Below are positions 1-4,866 of a stretch of DNA of 5,748 bases, piece after piece. The notes beneath the pieces are model-generated. The model did not search any database. It saw nothing but the letters and a program-made list of their open reading frames with translations, and was not told the origin of the DNA. The DNA is from Kiritimatiellales bacterium (GTDB taxonomy: Bacteria > Verrucomicrobiota > Kiritimatiellia > Kiritimatiellales > Pontiellaceae), in assembly GCA_015486775.1 (NCBI GenBank), contig WFRA01000151.1, positions 1-5,748 of the forward strand, read 5' to 3'. Numbering within the stretch: the stretch's first letter is position 1; the number at the start of each line of letters is the position of its first letter. The translations under genes were made by a program, and so were the position numbers.

Positions 1-1
1 G

Positions 2-514
2 CCCCATCTCGTCCCCATGCACCTGCACGGCACGATCGAACAGACAACCAAGCTGATCCATGAGCAACTGGCGCAAAAAGATATCGAGCTGAAACAGGAT
101 CTCCGCGCAAAGAACGACCTGGTATCGGGGGATGCCGACCTGCTGGTCCAGACCTTGGTGAATCTGGCGCTCAACGCCATCGATGCCATCGGGGAGAGCG
201 GCGGCTCCATCCACATCGAAACCGCCAACTGCGCCTACCGCTTTGCCAAGGGAGGCAATGCCAAACAGGCCATCAACGCCTCCTGCATCCGGTTGCAGAT
301 CACCGATACCGGCCGGGGGATCGCCCCGGATAAACTGAAACAGATTTTCGACCCATTCTTTACCAGCAAGAGCGAGGGCACGGGCATGGGGTTGTCCGTA
401 GCCCACGGCATAATCCAGGAACACCAAGGCGTGATCGAGGTGAGAAGCAAGCTGGGCAAGGGTTCCAGCTTCCTCGTCTACATCCCGCTGCTTAAGGAGG
501 AGAACCCCGCATGA
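2..514 (+). CDS. Sensor histidine kinase, C-terminal part (5' end outside window)
   Basis: This is the ATP-binding half of a sensor histidine kinase, which autophosphorylates a histidine and passes the phosphate to a response regulator. The reading frame is open to the window edge, so the ATG at 17 is probably internal; the phospho-accepting histidine and any sensor domain lie upstream and are not visible. Seen here: the end of the dimerisation helices, then a HATPase_c domain with an N box (NAIDA, Asn codon at 173-175), G1 box (DTGRGI, from 305), an F-box-like stretch (IFDPFFTSK) and G2 box (GTGMGL, 377-394). The layout is typical of NtrB-like/PAS-type kinases. All ATP-site motifs are intact, so this half should be functional. 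Its TGA stop overlaps the next gene's ATG (ATGA, 511-514), implying translational coupling. The sensed signal and cellular location cannot be judged from this part. Confidence 0.93.
   Translation, partial: PHLVPMHLHGTIEQTTKLIHEQLAQKDIELKQDLRAKNDLVSGDADLLVQTLVNLALNAIDAIGESGGSIHIETANCAYRFAKGGNAKQAINASCIRLQITDTGRGIAPDKLKQIFDPFFTSKSEGTGMGLSVAHGIIQEHQGVIEVRSKLGKGSSFLVYIPLLKEENPA
493..500 (+). promoter_or_regulatory. Strong Shine-Dalgarno site for the second kinase gene
   Basis: TAAGGAGG lies 10 bases before the ATG at 511, inside the end of the upstream kinase gene. It supports the ATG at 511 as the start and suggests the downstream gene can load its own ribosomes as well as receive coupled ones. 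Confidence 0.8.
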
Positions 515-2505
515 AAACCATGCCATCCTGCATCCTATACAGCCGCGACGAGGAGTTGGCCGCCCGCCTCGCACGGATTGCCTCAAGCGTTGCGGCACTG
601 CAAGCCATCGGATCCCAGCCCGAGCTGGAGCAATGGCTCACCCAGTTTGGCGACACCCTCCTGCTGGCCGACCTGCGCGCGCCCAACTGTCTCGAGGTTC
701 TCTCCGATATCAAAACCCGGTGGCCCGCAACCGTCATCATCGCCATGGGTGCCGACCGCTCCGACCCCGTGCTGGCCGCCGAATGGCTCGACCTCTTCGC
801 CACCATCGAACTCGAGTCGGAACGCCGCGCATTCCAGACGATGCTCAAAAACGCCATCGAAAATCTGAAGCTACGGCAAAAGACCCGCCTGCTCGAAGGG
901 GAGCTGGCCAAGCTCAACACACAACAACCCGAAACCAAGCCCCAGCCCCGCACCTTTTTCTCCGCCCCCCTGCAAAACTTTTCCAAGGCGCAGCAAAACT
1001 TCGACAACCTCGACCTGCTCTTCGACAGCGTCGTCGAGGGGCTCGTGGCCACCGCCCGCGTATCGCGCGCCGGCATATTCATCCATCCCGAAGGCGAACC
1101 CAACTATGTCTTCCAGGCCGGCCGGCGCTGCCTCGGCGCCACCGAATCCCTGGTCGTCCCCGAAACCGCCCCCTTTGTCCGATGGCTGGAAATGAACACC
1201 CACCTCGTCTCCCGCAAGACCCTCGAAAACATCCCTGATCCGGAAGAACGCGCCATGCTCAGGCAAATGCTCGACTCGCTCGGCGCGGAAATCATCACCC
1301 CGCTCTATGCCTCCGGCCGCATCCAGGGCTGGATCCTGATTGGCCGGCGTGCCACCGGCATCCCGTTCGATCTCGCCGACCTCGAAGACCTCACCGGCCT
1401 GGCCGACCACATCTCCACCACCCTCGAAAACGCCTTCCAGTACGAAGAGACCGCCCTGCAAAAGGCGCTGGCCGAAACCCTGCTCCACTCCATCCCCTTC
1501 GGCATCGTTGCGTGCGACGAGAGCGCCACCGTCCGCTGGTTCAACAGCGCCGCCCGCGAAATCCTCCAGACCGAAGCCGAAACCGTGATCGGCCAACGGG
1601 TGGAGGCGCTCGGCAGCCGCATGGCCGACATCCTGCGCCGCGCCCTCTCCGACCCCGGAACCCGCGACACCCGCGAGTGGACGGATGTCCGCACCAAGCT
1701 CACCCTCTCCGCCGAGACCCGCCGCCTCGTCGACAACGGCACCTGCGTCGGCGCAATGACGATGCTCCACGACGTCACCGGCGCGAAACTCCTGAAGGAA
1801 AAGGAGGACCAGCTCGAGCGCACCGCCTTCTGGAACGAGCTCGCGTCGAGCATGAGCCACGAAATCCGCAACCCGCTCGTCGCCATCAAAACCTTCTCCC
1901 AGCTCCTGCCCGAGCGCTACGAAGACCCCGACTTCCGCGCCGAATTCAGTAAGCAGGTCTCGGCCGAGGTCGATCAGCTCAACCACATCATCGACAAGAT
2001 CAACGGCTTCGCCAACCTGCCCCAGCCGGTTTTCCAAGCCTTGGATATCCGCAAGCCCATCGAATATGCCATTACCCGCATCCAGTCCAAGTTCAACCAC
2101 GAAAACCTCACCATCCACCTCTCCTCAGACGACTCGGCGCTGCAGGTCAGCGGCGATGCCGCCTCGCTCGAGGAGTGCATCTACCACCTGCTCAAGAACG
2201 CCGCCGAAAACCTAGCCAACAAACCCGGGTCGCGCATCAACGTCGCGGTCAAGGGGCGTTGCCCGCAAAAGGGCATGAAAAAGGTTTTTGTCACCCTCAC
2301 CGACAACGGCAGCGGGATCAATGAATCGGTGCGCGGCAAAATCTTCTCGCCCTTCAGCACCACCAAGGCGCGCGGCCTCGGCCTCGGCCTGCCGATCGCC
2401 AAACGAGCCGTTATCGACCACAACGGCCAGATGGATATCGAAACCAGCGCGGGCGGAACCACCATCACCATCACCCTGCCCGCCCTCGACAAGACCCAGC
2501 TATGA
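511..2505 (+). CDS. Histidine kinase: degenerate receiver - GAF - PAS - HisKA - HATPase
   Basis: A 664-residue, apparently soluble sensor kinase; I see no signal peptide or transmembrane segment. Domains in order: a receiver-like fold at about 5-110, with Asp54 in LLADLRAP where the phosphoacceptor would be but no recognisable Lys-Pro near its end; a charged probable coiled coil at about 110-137; a GAF-like domain at about 165-313; a PAS domain at about 320-428; HisKA with phospho-accepting His450 in MSHEIRNPL; and HATPase_c with N box NAAEN (563-567), G1 box DNGSG (598-602) and G2 box GLGLG (622-626). The catalytic core is complete, so autophosphorylation is expected. GAF and PAS suggest cytoplasmic detection of a small ligand, redox state or gas, but no specific ligand can be read. 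It overlaps both neighbours by ATGA, so the kinase and the regulator behind it are very likely co-expressed partners. Confidence 0.93.
   Translation: MKTMPSCILYSRDEELAARLARIASSVAALQAIGSQPELEQWLTQFGDTLLLADLRAPNCLEVLSDIKTRWPATVIIAMGADRSDPVLAAEWLDLFATIELESERRAFQTMLKNAIENLKLRQKTRLLEGELAKLNTQQPETKPQPRTFFSAPLQNFSKAQQNFDNLDLLFDSVVEGLVATARVSRAGIFIHPEGEPNYVFQAGRRCLGATESLVVPETAPFVRWLEMNTHLVSRKTLENIPDPEERAMLRQMLDSLGAEIITPLYASGRIQGWILIGRRATGIPFDLADLEDLTGLADHISTTLENAFQYEETALQKALAETLLHSIPFGIVACDESATVRWFNSAAREILQTEAETVIGQRVEALGSRMADILRRALSDPGTRDTREWTDVRTKLTLSAETRRLVDNGTCVGAMTMLHDVTGAKLLKEKEDQLERTAFWNELASSMSHEIRNPLVAIKTFSQLLPERYEDPDFRAEFSKQVSAEVDQLNHIIDKINGFANLPQPVFQALDIRKPIEYAITRIQSKFNHENLTIHLSSDDSALQVSGDAASLEECIYHLLKNAAENLANKPGSRINVAVKGRCPQKGMKKVFVTLTDNGSGINESVRGKIFSPFSTTKARGLGLGLPIAKRAVIDHNGQMDIETSAGGTTITITLPALDKTQL
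2032..2046. repeat. Near-copy of the palindrome (one arm mismatch) in the kinase gene
   Basis: TTCCA-AGCCT-TGGAT differs from the exact element at the last base. The inner part TCCAAG-C-CTTGGA is itself a perfect palindrome. It encodes FQALD (508-512) in a different frame phase from the exact copies, so it may be chance. Confidence 0.3.
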
Positions 2506-3065
2506 AGCGGCTGCTGATCATCGACCCAAACGAACGCGTGCGCGAATCGCTCCGCGCCATCTTCGAGTCCGGCTATGCGCTCTCCATCGCCTCCTCTCTG
2601 GAAGAGGGAAAAAAGCTGCTGGCGGAACCCACCGACCTGCTGCTCCTCGGCCTGCCGCCAACCGGAGAGCCGCTTCCCTCCGAACTGCTGGCTTCCTGCA
2701 TTCCCGTGCTCGGGCTGGCCGACTCCCCCATGTCCATCGACGGCATCGAGATTGTTTTCAAGCCCTTCGACGTGGAGGAGATCCGCGCGCGGGTGGCCCA
2801 AACCATCCAGGCCAATCCCCGCGGGTCATCCACCGGGCTTCCAGACCTTGGAAGCCCCATCAACCTCGAACAGGCCGTCAACGACTTCGAGCGAAGCCTG
2901 ATTGTCCAGGCCTTGGAAAAATGCGAAGGAATCCAGACCCGCGCAGCTGGCCAGCTCGGCACCACCCGCCGCATCCTGCGCTACCGCATGGACAAGCTCG
3001 GCATCGCCCCGTCCGCCCGGAAACAATCCCCAGCCAACCCTTGCCAAATCCCGCTTGCCGAATAG
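2502..3065 (+). CDS. Response-regulator-like protein: pseudo-receiver plus Fis-type HTH
   Basis: A 187-residue regulator with two domains. Residues 1-100 look like a receiver (LLIIDPNE at the first strand, then the conserved Lys87-Pro-Phe near the end), but the phosphoacceptor position after the third strand is Gly50 (DLLLLGLPP, where DLVLLDxxxP is normal). Residues about 127-168 are a Fis/HTH_8 DNA-binding domain like the C-terminal end of NtrC-family activators (RAAGQLGTTRRILRYRMDKLGI). There is no sigma-54-interacting AAA+ module, so the architecture matches the short ActR/RegA type rather than NtrC. The linker (about 103-122) is coded partly by a 9-bp inverted repeat. A polar tail of about 19 residues follows the HTH. 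The ATG at 2502 overlaps the kinase stop, and I see no clear Shine-Dalgarno site, so translation probably depends on coupling. It probably binds DNA, but control by ordinary Asp phosphorylation is unlikely. Confidence 0.88.
   Translation: MKRLLIIDPNERVRESLRAIFESGYALSIASSLEEGKKLLAEPTDLLLLGLPPTGEPLPSELLASCIPVLGLADSPMSIDGIEIVFKPFDVEEIRARVAQTIQANPRGSSTGLPDLGSPINLEQAVNDFERSLIVQALEKCEGIQTRAAGQLGTTRRILRYRMDKLGIAPSARKQSPANPCQIPLAE
2835..2857. repeat. Palindromic element with perfect 9-bp arms in the regulator linker
   Basis: GGGCTTCCA (2835-2843) and TGGAAGCCC (2849-2857) form a perfect inverted repeat around GACCT, with the TTCCA-N5-TGGAA core at 2839-2853. It encodes GLPDLGSP (residues 112-119) in the linker between the pseudo-receiver and the Fis-type HTH, in the same frame phase as the other exact copies. 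It could fold in mRNA, but no termination function is indicated because the gene continues. Confidence 0.65.
2904..2918. repeat. Near-copy of the palindrome (one arm mismatch) in the regulator HTH
   Basis: GTCCA-GGCCT-TGGAA differs from the exact element at its first base. It encodes VQALE (135-139) in the first helix of the Fis-type domain, where hydrophobic-x-A-L-E is common in the family, so protein constraint can explain it. Confidence 0.25.
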
Positions 3066-3084
3066 AATGCCGGAAAAAGAAAAC

Positions 3085-3091
3085 AGAGGAG
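3085..3091 (+). promoter_or_regulatory. Shine-Dalgarno site deciding the Usp start
   Basis: AGAGGAG ends five bases before the ATG at 3097. An in-frame ATG at 3067, one base after the preceding stop codon, would add ten residues (MPEKENRGVS) but lacks such a site, so 3097 is preferred. Confidence 0.7.
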
Positions 3092-3096
3092 TCTCC

Positions 3097-3582
3097 ATGA
3101 AAACACTACTTGTCGCTATCGACTTTTCGGAAACCACCGACGCCGTCCTCCGGCAGGCCGCCACCCTGGCCAAGGCGCTCGGTGCCAAACTCTGGATCCT
3201 ACACGTCGCCTCCGACGAAATCCAAGCGCTGGCCTACGAAACCATGCCGTTCTCCGTCTACGCCCCCGAATTCGTTAGCATGCCCGGCGATGTCCAGCTC
3301 TCCCGCAACCTCAGCGCCGAAGAGTGCAAGCGCGAGCACCAGCAACTGCTCGGCATCTCCTCCTCCCTGCGCGAAGAAGGCGCCAACGCCCAGGCTATCC
3401 TGCTCAAGGGGGATGCCGCCAAGCTGATCGTCGAAAAGGCCGCCGACCTCCAGGCCGACATCGTTGTTCTCGGCTCCCACGGCCACGGCCGGCTGCACAA
3501 GGCGCTCGTTGGAAGCGTTTCCGAAGCCGTCATCCGCCACGCCCCCTGCAGCGTCATGATTGTTCCCAACCCGGAAAAGTAG
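3097..3582 (+). CDS. Universal stress protein, UspA family (ATP-binding type)
   Basis: A 161-residue single-domain Usp, a usual length for the family. The N terminus MKTLLVAIDFSE is the typical first strand with the Asp that lies in the nucleotide pocket. The C-terminal part carries the full ATP-binding signature G-x2-G-x9-G-S (Gly126, Gly129, Gly139, Ser140; the VLGSHGHG region), followed by the usual final strand (CSVMIVP). It should therefore be an ATP-binding, UspFG/MJ0577-like cytoplasmic protein rather than a non-binding UspA. Such proteins help cells survive starvation, oxygen or energy stress, often as dimers; the exact role here is unknown. The start follows the regulator stop by 31 bases with no obvious promoter, so it is probably the last gene of the kinase operon and may be a stress-output gene expressed with it. 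An alternative start at 3067 is in frame. Confidence 0.95.
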   Translation: MKTLLVAIDFSETTDAVLRQAATLAKALGAKLWILHVASDEIQALAYETMPFSVYAPEFVSMPGDVQLSRNLSAEECKREHQQLLGISSSLREEGANAQAILLKGDAAKLIVEKAADLQADIVVLGSHGHGRLHKALVGSVSEAVIRHAPCSVMIVPNPEK

Positions 3583-3604
3583 AAGGAAAGCACCTGTCAA
3601 ATAT

Positions 3605-3632
3605 CGGAAGGAGCGGACTAGTCTTCCGGCTC
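3605..3632. terminator. Possible weak bidirectional terminator between convergent genes
   Basis: CGGAAG (3605-3610) can pair with CTTCCG (3623-3628) around a 12-base loop. An alternative fold pairs GAGCGGA (3611-3617) with TCCGGCTC (3625-3632) with one bulged base. It sits where the two operons converge and overlaps the last codons of the minus-strand phosphatase gene. No U-tract follows on either strand, so an intrinsic terminator is only tentative. Confidence 0.25.
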
Positions 3633-4844
3633 TGATAGGCAGCGCAGGCGGAAGCCGACGAGGCAGACATCGTCGTCGAACGCGCCGTCCTCCGCGAACC
3701 AGCGAGCCTCGTTGAGGATGGCGGGAAAGAGTTCCGGCAAGGCCAGTTCCATGTGCTGCTGCGCGGCAGCCAGCAGGCGCTCTTCGCCAAACTCCTCCTC
3801 GTTGGCACCGGATACTTCGTAGATTCCGTCGGTGTACATCACCACGGCATCGTTGGGGGCAATCTTCCGTTCGATGGTCGTGTATTCGGCATCCTCGCGA
3901 ATGGCGAGCGCCGGGCCGGCAAAGGAGCGGTCGTCCGCGAACCATTCCGCGCAGCCACCCCTAGCATCCAGGTGGATCGGCATCGGGTGCCCGGCATTCG
4001 CCATCCGGACCAGCCCGGTGGAGACATCCAGCACCATGTAGCAGGCGGTGGTGAAGAGCAGCAAATCCTCCTTCCGCATGATCGGCATCAGGACGCGGTT
4101 CATGTGCCGCAAAAACTTTCCGGGATCCTTCTCCTTCTCGGAGATCTCCTCCACCATGGCGCGCACAATGGCGGTGCCCAGCGCGGCGCGCACCCCGTGG
4201 CCCATCACATCGCAGAGGAACACCCCGGCCTCGGTTTCGGACAGCTTGCGGACGGAGCAGAAGTCGCCGCCAATCATGCCGCCCGCGTGATGGTGGTGGT
4301 AGAAGCAGACCAGCCCCTTCCCCTGCTCCGCCCCGGAGGGGAAGGAGGGATAGGAGGTGGGAAAAAAGGTTTTCTGTAGCTGCGCCGCCATGCGCAGGTC
4401 GTCCTCCAGTGCCTCGCGGAACTGGCGGTTTTCCTCCGCATATTTCGCGGCGGAGATTTCGGATTCCTTGTGCGCCGTGATGTCGCGCGAAATCCCGAAG
4501 GCACCCACGATTTTTCCGTCGTCGTCCTTCAGCGGCATTTTGGAGGTGGAGACCCAGGTGACCCGGCCATCCGCCCAAGTCTCCTTCTCCTCCTTTCCAA
4601 GGATTGGAATGCCGGTTTCCATGATGCGCTGCTCGTCCTCGAAGGCGGCGCGTCCATGTTCGTTCGAAAAGATATCGAGGTCGGTTTTCCCGATCACCTC
4701 GTCGGGCGAGGAGAAGCCCAGCCAGCGGGCGCCCGCCTTGTTGATCAGGATAATGCGCCCCTCCCGGTTCATGAAATAGATGTTGTCCTTGATGTTGTCC
4801 ATCAGGTGCTTCATCAGACTCGCGCCATTCAGATTTTCCGACAT
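3618..4844 (-). CDS. PAS domain - SpoIIE/RsbU-type PP2C serine phosphatase
   Basis: A 408-residue signalling phosphatase. Residues about 10-125 form a PAS domain (NIKDNIYFMNREGRIILINKA near the start, GAFGISRDIT at the end). A short helical linker (about 126-160) contains MAAQLQKTFFP, the usual entry to this family's catalytic domain. The PP2C core follows with metal-binding motifs GGDF (Asp194), DVMGHG (Asp212), TDG (Asp339) and DDD (390-392), all intact. Family members remove phosphate from serine/threonine on anti-anti-sigma (STAS) proteins in partner-switching control of sigma factors or effectors; no STAS or anti-sigma gene is in the window, so the substrate is unknown. The start is set by AAGGAGGA six bases upstream; the frame stays open further upstream, but that part is out of character. 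It begins 22 bases after a sugar-hydrolase-like gene and is probably co-transcribed. A run of four His (183-186) precedes the GGD motif, where relatives usually have a less regular H/Y/P-rich stretch. Confidence 0.94.
   Translation of the reverse strand: MSENLNGASLMKHLMDNIKDNIYFMNREGRIILINKAGARWLGFSSPDEVIGKTDLDIFSNEHGRAAFEDEQRIMETGIPILGKEEKETWADGRVTWVSTSKMPLKDDDGKIVGAFGISRDITAHKESEISAAKYAEENRQFREALEDDLRMAAQLQKTFFPTSYPSFPSGAEQGKGLVCFYHHHHAGGMIGGDFCSVRKLSETEAGVFLCDVMGHGVRAALGTAIVRAMVEEISEKEKDPGKFLRHMNRVLMPIMRKEDLLLFTTACYMVLDVSTGLVRMANAGHPMPIHLDARGGCAEWFADDRSFAGPALAIREDAEYTTIERKIAPNDAVVMYTDGIYEVSGANEEEFGEERLLAAAQQHMELALPELFPAILNEARWFAEDGAFDDDVCLVGFRLRCLSEPED
4595..4609. repeat. Palindromic element TTCCA-AGGAT-TGGAA, copy in phosphatase gene
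   Basis: An exact TTCCA-N5-TGGAA palindrome inside the PAS domain coding region. On the coding strand it reads in the frame that gives IPILGK (residues 79-84), the same phase as the copies in the neighbouring genes. A further TTCCA (4617-4621) follows in opposing orientation, so the middle TGGAA could pair with either flank. Confidence 0.6.
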
Positions 4845-4850
4845 GTTCTT

Positions 4851-4858
4851 TCCTCCTT
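4851..4858 (-). promoter_or_regulatory. Strong Shine-Dalgarno site for the PAS-PP2C phosphatase
   Basis: On the minus strand AAGGAGGA ends six bases before the ATG at 4844. It settles the start among several possible upstream codons and fills most of the 22-base gap after the preceding gene, leaving little room for a promoter. Confidence 0.85.
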
Positions 4859-4866
4859 TTCCGATT

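Noticed and set aside
871..2118. A 415-codon open frame on the minus strand opposite the kinase gene
   Set aside because: It is fully antisense to a kinase with intact domain motifs. Its low-complexity Gly/Glu/Val/Asp-rich translation is typical of a shadow of GC-rich codon usage, and it shows no recognisable domain.
2594..2608. Small inverted repeat CCTCT-CTGGA-AGAGG in the regulator gene
   Set aside because: It has only 5-bp arms, does not match the TTCCA-N5-TGGAA pattern, and is expected by chance at this length.
2902..3096. N-terminal extension of the Usp frame back to 2902
   Set aside because: It would overlap the HTH coding region of the regulator, and the family's N terminus begins at the ATG at 3097, which has its own ribosome site.
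3616..3623. 8-base perfect palindrome GACTAGTC in the convergent gap
   Set aside because: Too short and single in the window to support a binding site on its own; it partly overlaps the tentative terminator.
3753..4379. A 208-codon plus-strand open frame opposite the phosphatase gene
   Set aside because: The antisense strand encodes complete PP2C motifs. The plus-strand translation is rich in His, Gly and Arg with no domain and no ribosome site.
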